Assembly: GCA_016584305.1 (NCBI GenBank)
Contig: JACEEZ010025355.1
Span: 128,501 to 192,500 of the forward strand
Source of the DNA: Chionoecetes opilio
Taxonomy: Eukaryota > Arthropoda > Malacostraca > Decapoda > Majidae
Length of the DNA: 64,000 nt
Reading direction: 5' to 3'
Below, piece by piece: positions 21,518 through 32,130 of this stretch; positions within the stretch are counted from its first letter, which is position 1; each line of letters opens with the position of its first letter. Under the pieces are notes generated by a model. It made no database searches and was not told where the DNA came from. It saw only the letters and a program-made list of their open reading frames with translations. The position numbers and the translations under genes are program-made.

Positions 21518-21726
21518 TATATGTTATCATAATGAAATTATCAGGTGCCATGATATGCGGAATGCTGCACGAAAGATGAGAGGGCAGTGTGATTGAATAC
21601 TTGAGGGAGCAAGGAAGGGTGGGAGAGTTAAAGGACTGCAGTGTGCAGGAAGGTACTGGATGTTGGTATCCGTTGAGGGAAAAAGTTTGTCCCTCTGTAA
21701 CCATTACTTCCATCTCAATGAAGGTT

Positions 21727-22287
21727 CTATGTGGCATGTTTTCTGCGCATGTGATACTTTAGGCTCTCCCTATGAGAGGCCCGGTAGGGACACTGGGAAC
21801 ATGGGAAAGGCTTCTCCCCGGTATGGACTCTGATATGCTTCACAAGATTAGCTTTCAGTGAACAGCGATAATTACAATGGGGACATTGGAAAGGCTTCTC
21901 CCCAGTATGGACTCTGATATGCTTCACAAGGCTAGCTTTCAGTGTACAGCGATAATTACAATGGGGACATTGGAAAGGCTTCTCCCCAGTATGGACTCTG
22001 ATATGTCTCACAAGATCAGTTTTCAGTGAACAGCGATGATTACAATGGGCGCATTGGAAAGGCTTCTCCTCTGTGTGTTTCATCCCGTGGTGTGTAAAAT
22101 TGCCCCTGTGGGTAGTTTTGTAAGGACAAAAGGGACACTGGTGTTCCTTGGTGGACTGTTTGGTGCCATCATGAGAGGCATCATCCCACACTATACTGGC
22201 AAAGGATGGCCCACTTTGCTGCTGCCCTTCCCCAGTGCCAACCATCAGCTGTTGAGAGAGACTTTGATGAGGCAAGCAGTCAGTCAT
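21727..22287 (-). CDS. C2H2 zinc-finger protein, five fingers (unit A)
   Basis: Predicted DNA-binding protein. The start chosen is the MTDCLPHQSL methionine, which is conserved in units B and D; an in-frame methionine eight residues upstream is unique to this copy. A ~48-residue Ser/Gln-rich head (PSFASIVWDD) precedes five C2H2 fingers joined by TGEKPF-type linkers: CPFC, CAHC, CPHC, CPHC and CSQC, each followed by H-x3-H or H-x4-H. It has one finger more than units B and D, so fingers have expanded or contracted between copies. It ends ...MRRKHAT, four residues earlier than its relatives. It may be one exon of a longer gene. Closest known class: poly-zinc-finger transcription factors; target unknown. 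Confidence 0.85.
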   Translation of the reverse strand: MTDCLPHQSLSQQLMVGTGEGQQQSGPSFASIVWDDASHDGTKQSTKEHQCPFCPYKTTHRGNFTHHGMKHTEEKPFQCAHCNHRCSLKTDLVRHIRVHTGEKPFQCPHCNYRCTLKASLVKHIRVHTGEKPFQCPHCNYRCSLKANLVKHIRVHTGEKPFPCSQCPYRASHRESLKYHMRRKHAT

Positions 22288-23280
22288 TCTAAGAAATGTG
22301 AAAGTCCACATAAATCTTAATTAAGGCGTTTACAATAGAATTTTGTTTATTAAGTCTGTGTTAAGGTGTAAAGAAATCAATGAAAAGATCAACAGAAATG
22401 AGTTGTGTATTTTGGCTGGACAATGTGAAATGCAGCTTTTCTTGCGTTATCTTGAATGTGAATATTAGTCATAATCAGGGGATATTTAGTCTGTGAGAGC
22501 TCCTTAAGTTATAGAAGTAAGGATGAAATATGATCAGGTCTAGTTAGTACTATGAAATTCCAAGATGATAATAAGCAGAGTGCAAGAATGTAAGAAATAC
22601 AAGTGATAGATTCAACACCAAAGAAAAACAATGGTACTGAAGACCCTAAATAAGAAACTTTAGATGACAAATTTTAGCAAACTAAAGCTTATTCGTTATC
22701 ATTACAATGGAATTAAAGGTAATCGGAAGTTAAGGGGATCGGACTCAAATTCTGGTGAAAAATTTCTTGGCTTTATTCTGTTCTTCATTCATTCTGGCTT
22801 CATTCCAAGCTCTGGCTACATCAGAGCAAGGCAAAATCTGCTGGCCTGAAGAGAGTAACATTCGTGTCCCAGTTCACAATAATCAAGCACAATTTTGGAT
22901 ACGAGGCCAACAAATTCCTGGAATTCTTTGGCTTTTCCTCAACATCCCAAGCTGTGACTTCAAGGAGGAGAATGGATAAAATCAAAACATCAACTAGGTA
23001 AACACACTAAGAAGCAGAAAAGGACAAGAGAAAAGGCAACACCTGGCTGACCTGACTACAAGCCCGGTGGCTTTGATGTGGGATCGTCCGTGGCGACAAG
23101 GAGGTGCTTGGCTACCACTGACACCCTACCTTCAAGGGATAATATGTTGTTGCATAGACCACTGTATCTCTGGACTGTTTACGCGCCAGTGTTTTGAAAT
23201 CGCCAGGCTGCATAGGGGCCCTACTGGTCCCATCTACATACATCGTCCTTGACTGTACCGAGAATGCATAAGTGTGGTTG

Positions 23281-24400
23281 GGGTGTGGCTAAGGTGTGGT
23301 GGTGGTGGGGTGAAGGTGTGGTGGTGGGGGTGGGGTGTGGTGGTGGGGGTGGGGTGTAGTGGTGGTGGTGGGGTGGTGGTGGGGTGCGAGATACTGGGAG
23401 ATGAGAGGAAATTATGTGGAATGGTTGTGGGTGGGGGTGGGTGGTTATAGTATGGTAGTGGGGTAGAGGATGGGGGTTATAGTGTGGTGGGGGGGAGATA
23501 TTGGGGTGTTGTTATAGTGTGGTAGGGGGAGATATTGGGGTGTGGTTATAGTGTGTTGGGGGGAAAGGAGGGGGATAGAATATTGAGGAAGGATAAGAGG
23601 TAGGTGTGGTTATGGTTGTGATAGTGGTGGGAAATATTGGGGCGTGGTTATAGTGTGGTAGGGTGTAGAAGAAGGGGATGGAATATTGTGGAAGGATAGA
23701 GAGAGGTGTGGTTATGGTTGTGGTTGTGGTAGTGGTGGGGGGATAGAAGGCTGGTGTTAGAAGTGGTGTGGAAGTGGGAGTTGTAATGGGTTGTGGTGGA
23801 GTGTGGTTGTGCATGTGGTAGGGAGTGATAGTTAAGGTGGCAGGTGTTGTGAGTGGGTTGTGAGGTGTTTAAAGTGGGTTGTGAGTTGTTATGAGGTGTT
23901 AGAGAGTTATAAGATATTAATAATTATGAGGTGTTGTGAGTGGGTTATGAGGTGTTGTTAGAGTTATAAGATATTAATAATCATGAGGTGTTGTTAGTGG
24001 GTTGTGAGGGTGTTGTGAGTGGGTTATGAGGTGTTGTTAGAGTTATAAGATATTATTAATAATTATGAGGTGTTGTTAGTGGGTTGTGAGTGGTTATGAG
24101 TTGTTGTGAGGGGTTATGAGTGGGTTATAGATTTGATGAGTGGTTATGATGTGTTGTGAGTGGGTTATGATGTGTTGTGAATGGGCTATGAGTAGTTATG
24201 ATTTGTTGTGAGTGAGTTATGAGTAGTTATGATTTGTTGTGAGTGGGTTATGAGGTGTTGTGAGTGGGTTAAGAGGTGTTATGAGTTATAAATGAGTAGG
24301 TTATTAGGTGTTGTAACTTGTGAGTGGGTTGTGAGGTGAGTGAAATCCGAGACGCATCATTAACTTTACCTCATATGGTTTTAATCACCTCACACACACA
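23281..24400. repeat. G/T-rich satellite with (CA)n end, copy A
   Basis: Degenerate GTGGTGGGG-type repeats to about 23830, then GTGTTGTGAGTGGGTTATGAG-like units alternating with AGTTATAAGATATTAATAAT blocks to about 24330, then (CA)n at 24391-24409. Open frames here are repeat artefacts. Confidence 0.85.
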
Positions 24401-24403
24401 CAC

Positions 24404-25735
24404 ACACACGTGGCAAAAATGTGTGAAAAAATTGTGAAGGACAGATGGTTGAAATATTTGGAAGAGACAAACACACTTGCAGGTGGCCAGTTTGGATTTA
24501 GAGGAGGAATGTCATGTACAACAAATCTATTGAGCTTTTACTCGAGAGTGATCGATGTAACACAGGAAAGAGAAGGGTGGGTCGATTGCATTTACTTGGA
24601 CCTAAAGAAGGCATTTGACAAGGTACCTCATAAGAGACTGCGCTGGAAGCTAGAACATGTAGGAGGATTGAAGGGTGGTTTGCTGAAGTGGATGGAAGAC
24701 TTTTTGAGCAACAGAGAGATGAGAACAGTAATAAAAGATCAAAAGTCAGAATGGTGCAGTGTGATAAGTGGAGTTCCTCAAGGATCAGTATTGGCCCCAG
24801 TGATGTTCTTGGTCTATGTAAATGATATGGCAGAAGGAGTAAACAGTTATATGAGTTTATTCGCTGATGATGCTAAATTACTAAGAAAAGTAGAAAGTAA
24901 AGAGGACTGTGAGGATTTACAAAAGGATCTAGATAAGATTTTCAGATGGAGTCAAATATGGGAAATGGATTTTAATGCCAAAAAGTGTAAAGTGATGGAA
25001 ATGGGCAGTAGCAAAAAGAGACAGAGAGGAAAGTATTCGAGGGGAAAAACGAATGGATAATCAAACAAAGGTCGAAAAAGATCTGGGAGTATGGATTAAG
25101 GACAATTTGTCACCAGAGAAGCATATAAACAAGATCACAGGAGATACATACCAGTTGCTGAGGAATATAAGAATGGCATTCAAATATCTGGATGAAGAGA
25201 TGATCAAGAAATTGATAACCTCTCTGATTCGACCAAGGTTGGAATATGCGGCAGTGATTTGGTCACCACATAAAAAGAAGGATATAAGGAAGATTGAGAG
25301 AATACAAAGAGCAGCCACAAAAATGGCTCCAAGCCTGAGAGATTTAACATATGAAAAAAGACTTTCAAGACTAAAACTCCCAACACTTGAGAAAAGAAGA
25401 GAAAGGGGAGATTTTATAGCAGTGTATAGAGCATCAATGGGTCTGGAAAAAATTGATAGAAATGATCTGTTTGTGTGGGATGACAGAAGTACAAGAGGTC
25501 ATGAGAAGAAATTGAAAAGGACAACATGCAAGAGGGATATAAAAAAATACAGCTTCCCTTATAGAAGCATAGAAGCCGGGAAACAACCTTGATGCAAAAG
25601 TGATTAATGCAAGAAGTTTTTCAGGACTTAAAAGGCAAACGGGATAATAGTAGATTTGGAGACGGGACAGTACGAGCACAGCTCTTTTCCTGTATGTTAC
25701 AACTAGGTAAATACAACTAGGTAAATACACACACA
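24404..25735 (+). pseudogene. 5'-truncated LINE: reverse transcriptase to 3' tail, copy A
   Basis: Begins within RT at AKMCEKIVKDRWLKYL directly after (CA)n. RT landmarks follow in order: GGQFGFRGGMSC, YLDLKKAFDKVPH (first catalytic Asp), SGVPQGSVLAPVMFLVYVND, and SLFADDAKL (catalytic Asp pair). A frame break near 25050 separates this from the thumb region (LGVWIKDNLSPEKH, SLIRPRLEYAAVIWSPH, ERIQRAATKM). The 3' UTR ends in a double AACTAGGTAAATAC. CR1/Jockey-type; dead because of truncation and frameshifts (also at 25575). Confidence 0.88.
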
Positions 25736-25931
25736 GCTGTCAGCTGTGTGTACAGATGTGCTCAAGAAGGCTCCTAATACAACTGGCTATTGTGACTGGA
25801 TGCTGTGACCAAACAAGGACGCAGAGGACCCAAAAAGACCTTGAGTACTTACAGGTGAGAGCTGTGCAGTTAAATAGTCTCGTCTCCAAATGATTAGCCT
25901 AAAAAGTAAAAAAAATTGGAAGTAAACAAAG

Positions 25932-26484
25932 ATGGAAGATCCCGCCACGACACCTTTTGACGGTTTTGATACCAAAGAAAAAGACATATTAGGGCTGAAA
26001 ACGAACCAGAGAAGTCATAATGCTAGAAAATATAGTACACGAAATGATGTATAAACTAGAGAAGATGGAAAAGAAAGTGTTCGTACTGGAAAAAGATAAT
26101 ACTATTTTGAAAAATAGAGTGGATGAATTAAATGGTATACAAGATGACGAAAAGGTAGTGAAAATGCATGCAGAAATTAATGCAGTACATAAGAAATGGA
26201 AAATGACACAAGAGGAAATGAAAGATGAAAGAAAGACATGGAAGATAGAACAAGAAAAAGACCAAGAAAGTTTACGTCAGATAATAGAAGATCAAGAAAG
26301 TGAAAAGAAAAATCTGACCAAAGAAGTAGTCAAAGTAATCAAACAAAAGGAAAACTTAGTTAGAGATACGGTGGACAAAAAGAAATGTGTCATCATTTTT
26401 GGTCTCAAAGAAAAAGTGCTGCCCAAGAAAAACATAAGAGAAGAGGAAGAAAAGAAAGTGTCAAAAGAAATATTCATAGTGTAG
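25932..26484 (+). pseudogene. LINE ORF1, coiled-coil, copy A
   Basis: Starts MEDPATTPFDGF at 25932, then changes frame near 26010 and continues as a Lys/Glu-rich heptad-like coiled coil (LEKMEKKVFVLEKDNTILKN) to 26484. A nucleic-acid-binding, self-associating ORF1 protein is expected at this place in a LINE. The frameshift is shared with copy B (38232-38799), so it predates the duplication. Confidence 0.6.
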
Positions 26485-26589
26485 AAGAAAATAAGTAGAT
26501 AGAAGAAGAAATAGAAGAGATACACAGGTTAGGCAAATATGAGGGGGGAGGGGCCCGCCCCTTAAAAGTTAAGTTTACGTCTTAAAATA

Positions 26590-27563
26590 CAGCACAAGAT
26601 ATATTGTCTAAGGCATGGAAACTGGCAAAGACAGAAGAATATAAGAAAATATGGATAAGAAAAGATATGAATGAGGAAGAAAGAGCCAGTCTGAATGTAC
26701 TGTTTAAAGAAGCCAAAGAAAAAAACAAATTGAGAACGGAAGAGGAAAAAAATTCTATTGGAGAGTTTTAGACCAAAAACTGAAGAAGTGGTATCTAAAA
26801 GAGAAAGAGTAAGAGAAGACAGTTCAAAGGAAAATGAAAAAGGATGGCGGGTATAATGAATAACATCATGACTCAGTGGATTAAAGAGAATAAATACAAG
26901 ATTCATAGGTAGCGAAGAACCATCAAGACTAGATCTACTATTGACGAAAGAACTGTTAGTAATTAGTAAAGTAAATTATCAATGCCCACTTGGAGAGAGT
27001 GACCAAGTACTTATTGAATTTGAAGTAAATGATAGCAAAAAAGAGGGGAGAAGAGAAGAACACAAGAAAGGAAGATACAATTATGGAAAAGCAGACTTTG
27101 ACCGATTAAGAACATTTTTCGGAGAGACAGACTGGAGTAATTTCCATGCAGCAAGGAGTACCCAGAAAAAATGGGATGAGTTCATCCGAATTTACACAGA
27201 AGGAATAAATAGTTATGTTCCAAGGATAGTTATCAGAGAAAAGAAAAAGAATGAATGGTTTAACAGAAAATGTGAATTAGCAAGACTAGAAAGAGAAAAA
27301 ACATGGAATAGTTGGAGGAAAAAAGGAGGTATCAACCTTTGGGAGAAGTACAAAACAACTAGAAATTAATATGTAAGAATCCGAAGAGAAGAAGAAAGTA
27401 ACTATGAGAGGAATATAATAGAAAAATGTAAGAACGAACCGAAACTTTTCTATAGATATATAAATGGAAAATGAAAAACAAGGAAGGAGTAGATAAGCTG
27501 AAGGTAGAAGGCATAGTGTATGAAGATGCATTACAACAGGCTGAGGTGATGAATAAGTGCTTA
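26590..27563 (+). pseudogene. LINE ORF2 N-terminal region with endonuclease deleted
   Basis: Matches copy B from KAWKLAKTEEYKKIW onward but jumps at about 26856 from GGCGGGTAT straight to AATGAATAACATCATG. This removes the ~505 bp that encode the AP-endonuclease domain in copy B (39157-39661). The linker ORF at 26941-27369 follows. The LINE resumes after the Harbinger insertion at 29246-29469, with PGPDGVSNWIMKE of the RT N-terminus. Confidence 0.8.
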
Positions 27564-27802
27564 AGGTACGTTTTGCTCGGTGCGATTATCGCTCAACGAT
27601 GATCGTTCATGGCTCAACGATGATCGTCAAACGATTGTCTGGGCACTAATTCTTTGTTTTTGAATGGGGCTGTTTTGCTTCGAGCGACTGCCGCTAGAGT
27701 CGCTAACGATCATCGTTGGCTCCGAATAGTCGCACGGCTGGGGGGTGAATATAATCGCAATCGCAAACGAACATTTGAATTGGAAGGAGTGTCTGCGTCA
27801 TC

Positions 27803-27956
27803 ATGGCTCCCAAGTTTACCGATGAACAGGATGAGATCCTTGTGGAGGAAGTTGCGAAACATCCCTCGTTGTGGCAGCTCTCACATCCCAAATACAAGGA
27901 CCAACGAGTAAAAGACAACGTCTGGGCAGAAGTCGCCGCCAAAGTTGCAAAACCAG
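27803..27956 (+). pseudogene. MADF (Myb/SANT-like) first exon
   Basis: Encodes MAPKFTDEQDEILVEEVAKH then PSLWQLSHPKYKDQ and KDNVWAEVAAKVAKP, the N-terminal half of a MADF DNA-binding domain (acidic helix, hydrophobic Leu-Trp, Lys-Asp-x-x-Trp-x-x-Ile/Val). It ends at a good splice donor, CAG|GTGAGT at 27957. PIF/Harbinger elements normally encode a Myb/MADF accessory protein beside the DDE transposase, so the domain fits the TIR and TSD. The second exon is absent: the element is a deletion derivative. Confidence 0.75.
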
Positions 27957-28226
27957 GTGAGTTTGATTCTTGTTTATATTTCACCCAAGGCTTTTTTCGT
28001 TTTGTGTTAATATTTTATGGCTTAATAAAACGCACTGATGTTCAATTGGTCATTCTCTGTTGTATATTTATATAACTTTACAAATTACATTATGTGACTA
28101 TTATATTTACATGAAAGCTCTTGCATTAATCTGAACATACCTATTTTGTAAGTATTTTTTTTATGTCTGTTACTGTTTTTTGTTTAATAACAACCAAGTT
28201 GATAATGGACTCGATGTGCTCTGGTA

Positions 28227-28889
28227 CCGTATTTAACAGTGAAGTCGCCACCTGCAGTGAAGTCGCCAGGTGCCAAATATTACGAATTATAGCCTCACTA
28301 CTGATTTTTATGTGCCACTGAAGATGTTACACAGTAGTTTATATCATGATTGTATAATCTACCCTGTTTCAGCATTGTTTTATGCTTTGTATCTGCAAAT
28401 ATAACTGTTGCGCATTTTGCTTCTCAAGTTTTTCTTCGCGCGATGACAGACAGTAAACAGCAGCTTTTCGGGCGACAGGATGCAGACTTGCCAGATCTTT
28501 CAAACTTTAATAGAATTTATTTTCACGTTGGCAGAGAAATTTTTATATATCCAAGCATCTTCCGCAGCTAATATATATAGAGACTTGTTTTACTTTACCT
28601 CTAATTTCCCTGAATTCCCCAGAGTGGCGACTCAACTGTTGGGTTAAAATACTAGCTGGCGACTTTACTGTAGTAGGTATAGCGAGGTCGCCACTCGGTT
28701 TTATTTTTGTCATTTGTTCATTAATAGCCCTAATATGACACAGATGAAGACACAAAATGACACAGACTCTCCAGATAGCCCCTTCTAACTGTCCTGAAAT
28801 CATAGATGTAGAAATGTAAGTATTAACGCCACCACACGTCTGTAAATAACAAAGAAACGTTGAACTGGCGACTTCACTGTTATCTACGG
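28227..28889. mobile_element. Pogo-like MITE inside the Harbinger element
   Basis: Ends CCGTATTTAACAGTGAAGTC and GACTTCACTGTTATCTACGG with TA flanks (28225-28226, 28890-28891). The internal direct repeat of the host element gives the empty TA at 29074-29075. Several GTCGCCA / TGGCGAC motifs lie near both ends. Related internal fragments occur at 9555-9680 and 17880-17970. Confidence 0.85.
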
Positions 28890-29887
28890 TAACAAGTCGG
28901 AACTAGGCTTTGTAACCTTAATTTATTTATACGTACCGTATTTTATTTATATGAAAGCTCTTGCATTAATCTGAACATACTTATTTTGTAAGTATATTTT
29001 TTATGTCTGTTAATTACTGTTTTTTGTTTAATAACAACCAAGTGATAATTATAATTGACTCGATGTGCTCTGGTAACAAGTCGGAACTAGGCTTTGTAAC
29101 AAAAAAAATAGCTGTCTCGTTGAAAATCGCATAGACACAGACGCTCGAAGCAAAATAGTACACCCTCTATTATCGTGCAGCGATAATCGTTGAACAATCA
29201 TCGTAGAGCGATAATCGTGATAATCGCACCGAGCAAAGCGTACCTTTACAGACTGTATTTACAAGAGAAAGTGAATTTAAAACAAAAAATATAATAGCAA
29301 AAGAAAATATAATGGAAGACATAAAAGTAAGACGTAATAGAAGTAAAACGGCTAATGGAAAGTAAAGATGTGAGAAAAGCCCCGGGTCCAGATGGAGTGT
29401 CAAATTGGATAATGAAAGAGTGCAGTAACCAACTAGCAGGAAAGTTACATAGTGTAATTGAGAGTTCACTTATCTCTCCACTGCCTCTCTATCGTGCACT
29501 GAAGTGTTCAACACAACCTCAGTGCAGGTCTGCTACAAGGATCTAGGGCTGCAATTTGTAGATGATGAACTCTCACAGACATTCAAAGGTGTGTCTGAGA
29601 ATGTAAATGCTACTGACCTGTAATATGTTACAATTATCAAGGACCTATGAGCTGATTCTCTTTGCGGCTTGAAGAAAAAAAGTACATACGTATATGTTAT
29701 CTGAATGAAATTATCAGGTGCTACGATATGCGGAATGCTGCACGTAAGACGAGAGGGCAGTGTGATTGAATACTTGAGGGAGCAAGGAAGGGTGGGAGAG
29801 TTAAAGGACTGCAGTGTGCAGGAAGGTACTGGATGTTGGTATCCGTTGAGGGAAAAAGTTTGTCCCTCTGTAACCATTGCTTCCATC

Positions 29888-30376
29888 TCAAGGAAGGTTC
29901 TTTGTGGCATGTTTGCTGCGCATGTGATCCTTTAGGCCCTCCCTACGAGAGGCCCGGTAGGAACACTGGGAACATGCAAAAGGCTTCTCCCCGGTATGGA
30001 CTCTGATATGCTTCACAAGGCTAGTTTTCAGTGAACAGCGATAATTACAATGGGGACATTGGAAAGGCTTCTCCCCAGTATGGACTCTGATATGCCTCAC
30101 AAGGCTAGCTTTCTGTGAACAGCGATAATTACAATGGGGACATTGGAAAGGCTTCTCCCTTGTGTGTTTCATCCCATGGCGTGTAAAATGGGTCTTGCGG
30201 GTAGTTTTGTAAGGACAAAAGGGACACTGGTGTTCCTTGGTGGACAGTTTGGTGCCATCATGAGAGGCATCATCCCACACTATACTGGCAAAGGATGGCC
30301 CACTTTGCTGCTGCCCTTCCCCAGTGCCAACCATCAGCTGTTGAGAGAGACTTTGATGAGACAAGCAGTCAGTCAT
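29888..30376 (-). CDS. C2H2 zinc-finger protein, four fingers (unit B)
   Basis: 162 residues with an intact frame. A Ser/Gln-rich head of about 48 residues carries the conserved PSFASIVWDDASHDGTK block. Finger 1 (C51, C54, H67, H71) is of a different type (CPFCPYKTT). Fingers 2 and 3 (C79/C82/H95/H99; C107/C110/H123/H127) are CPHCNYRCS repeats with HTGEKPF linkers. Finger 4 (C135/C138/H151/H156) is CSQCSYRAS. It ends KHATKNLP. A TREKPF linker after finger 1 deviates from TGEKPF. Predicted nuclear DNA-binding protein; expression unknown. Confidence 0.85.
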   Translation of the reverse strand: MTDCLSHQSLSQQLMVGTGEGQQQSGPSFASIVWDDASHDGTKLSTKEHQCPFCPYKTTRKTHFTRHGMKHTREKPFQCPHCNYRCSQKASLVRHIRVHTGEKPFQCPHCNYRCSLKTSLVKHIRVHTGEKPFACSQCSYRASRREGLKDHMRSKHATKNLP

Positions 30377-30500
30377 TCTAAGAAATGTGAAAGTCCATAT
30401 AAATCTTAATTAAGGCGTTTACAATAGAATTTTGTCTATTAAGTCTGTGTTAAGGTGTAAAGAAATCAATGAAAAGATCAAGATAAATGAGTTTGAGAAA

Positions 30501-31046
30501 TGAGAAATGAGGCTCTAGTCAGGCCTCACCTTGACCATGCGGTTCAGTTTTGGTCTCCATATTAGAGGATGGATATAGCCTTGTTAGAAACAGTGCAGAG
30601 AAGGACGACCAAAATGGTACAAGGGATGCGTAACTTTAGTTATGAGAAGAGATTGAAGTTACTAAAGTTACACTCACTCGAGAGACGCAGAGTAAGGGGC
30701 GATCTGATAGAAGTTTTTAAGTGGATAAAGAGATTTAATAAAGGAGAGGTAGGAAAAGTTCTTACGGCTTTTAACCAGGGTAGAACAAGAAGTAATGGAT
30801 TCAAGCTGGAAAAGCGTAGATTTAGAAAGGAAATAGGGAAAAACTGGTTCACAAATAGGGTGGTGAATGAATGGACTCAGAAGACAGGTAGTTAGTGCGG
30901 AGTCATTAGGGAGCTTTAAAGAGGGGCTGGATAGGTTCATGGATGGGGATGAAAGGTGGATGTAGGTAGTGTTAGGTGACAGGAACTCCACGTGTAGGCC
31001 TCGCGGCCTCTTGTAGCTTCCTTATTTTCTTATGCTCTTATGTTCT
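30501..31046 (+). pseudogene. 5'-truncated LINE insertion with 3' tail
   Basis: Encodes LVRPHLDHAVQFWSPY, a stop, then RMDIALLETVQRR, LERRRVRGDLIEVFKWIKRF and FTNRVVNEW. A 5-bp deletion follows that breaks the frame before the conserved end. It closes with CTTATGCTCTTATGTTCTTATG, the short tandem tail of CR1-like LINEs. Unit A (about 22390) shows the uninterrupted site. Related to the dead copy at 766-1197. Confidence 0.85.
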
Positions 31047-31961
31047 TATGAGTTGTGTATTTTGGCTGGACAATGTGAAATGCAGCTTTTCTTGCGTTAT
31101 CTTGAATGTGAATATTAGTCATAATCAGGGGATATTTAGTCTGTGAGAGCTCCTTAAGTTATAGAAGTAAGGATGAAATAAGATCAGGTCTAGTTAGTAC
31201 TATGAAATTCCAAGATGATAATAAACAGAGTGCAAGATTGTGCAAGTTCTCTAGGATTCTGTAGCTTCATGAACCAGTAAGAGGTCACATTAATTTACAT
31301 CATTGGTACTCCTCGGGGTCACAAAAAATAGGTCCCAAATATCCCAAAATGACCCCAGAAAAAGAAGAAAAAGTTCCAACACACCACATTGTACTGTCCT
31401 GCCGGGGCTTTAAACTCGCCGGAATCAGCGGTGTTGCCAGACGTACTTCTTATAAAAAAAAAAAAAAAAAAAAAGGTCCCAGATAAAAATGTCCAAAATA
31501 AAAAAAAAATTGGGTCCCTAATCAAAATATTAGTGTCCCAAATATATAACAAAATTTTGTGGGCGAGAAGAAAGTGACGAACGTATATTTACGTGATTGA
31601 CTACAGGTCTGTAGATCAGGGCTGTAACGTGACTGCAACTTATCCACATATATATTTATAGATTCAATTAATGAAGCGTCATATGAGGCGTCAAGAATAG
31701 GAAGGGCGAACTCGCCAAAAGAAAGTTTTGAGAAAAACGCGTTTGAAGTTTTCGCTTGGTCAAAACATGAAAATAAACCTTCGACGCGCCCATTGACTTC
31801 ATTTACGTAGTGTTGGAAAGTATTCTTAATTTCTAATATGATCTAAATGTTCCGGAGGTTGTCAATTATTGCTATAGTGAGCACAGACTGTTTTAATGGA
31901 CTACCATGGACACTGGACTGAAATGTAGAAAGTATAAGGAAAAAATATATTGTTTGACGTA
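31047..31961. other. Unit B/D shared flank, no gene
   Basis: Matches 58012-58398 and 59063-59580 in unit D. It contains an A-tract near 31447 and short repeated (C)AAAAT(G)TCC(C)A-like phrases. Unit D carries an extra pogo-like element at 58399-59062 relative to this copy. No coding signal. Confidence 0.6.
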
Positions 31962-32130
31962 CAGTAAACCCTCTCTAATTCGAACCCATATAGTACAACA
32001 TTTTGGAGGTGTCCACCATAAGTACATTATAACATGGGTTTCTATGATTCGTACAACACGATTTTGTACAACACGGCGTGCTGTGTCGCCCATAAAACCG
32101 TGTTGTATGAGGATGCAGTGTACCTAAATC
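31962..32130. mobile_element. Partial pogo-like terminus
   Basis: Starts CAGTAAACCCTCTCTAATTC after TA (31960-31961), like the complete element at 59581. After ~30 bp it changes to an unrelated stretch with inverted ACAACACG / CGTGTTGT motifs. The matching right end was not found, so this is a recombined or truncated relic. Confidence 0.5.

Larger units (their letters stand above)
3417..23030 (-). other. Zinc-finger repeat unit A, split by large insertions
   Basis: Taking out the insertions at 3556-5125, 5493-8010, 8216-20418 and 20713-21517 leaves a contiguous unit matching 55643-58200, 29494-31250 and the degraded 32430-35330. The unit carries a minus-strand C2H2 gene, with about 1.2 kb of conserved sequence on its 3' side. 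Every join is a TA dinucleotide that is uninterrupted in unit D, which shows these are insertions. Four copies of one unit in 64 kb mean a dispersed or tandemly amplified zinc-finger locus. Confidence 0.8.
27564..29245. mobile_element. PIF/Harbinger-like element with a MADF exon
   Basis: TIR AGGTACGTTTTGCTCGGTGC / GCACCGAGCAAAGCGTACCT with TTA duplicated (27561-27563, 29246-29248). The empty site is intact in copy B at 40366-40368. Subterminal CGATTATCGCTCAACGATGA motifs repeat at both ends. Contains a MADF half-domain exon, a local direct repeat (about 28110-28225 and 28950-29075) and a pogo-like MITE. The DDE transposase gene is missing. Confidence 0.92.
23031..29469. repeat. Duplicated block, copy A
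   Basis: Nearly base-identical to 35331-40808 from GAAAAGGCAACACCTGG onward. It covers a G/T-rich satellite, a 5'-truncated LINE and the 5' part of a second LINE. Differences: shorter (CA)n before the RT, small indels in the satellite, an ~505-bp deletion of the LINE endonuclease near 26856, and the Harbinger insertion at 27564-29245. Copy A ends at 29469, where unit B begins. Confidence 0.9.
29494..32130 (-). other. Zinc-finger repeat unit B
   Basis: Begins abruptly at 29494 (unit A position about 20515, unit D about 56446) and runs through the zinc-finger ORF and an inserted LINE fragment. It shares the ~31050-31990 tail only with unit D. Closer to unit D than to A or C in its distal half. 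Confidence 0.75.
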
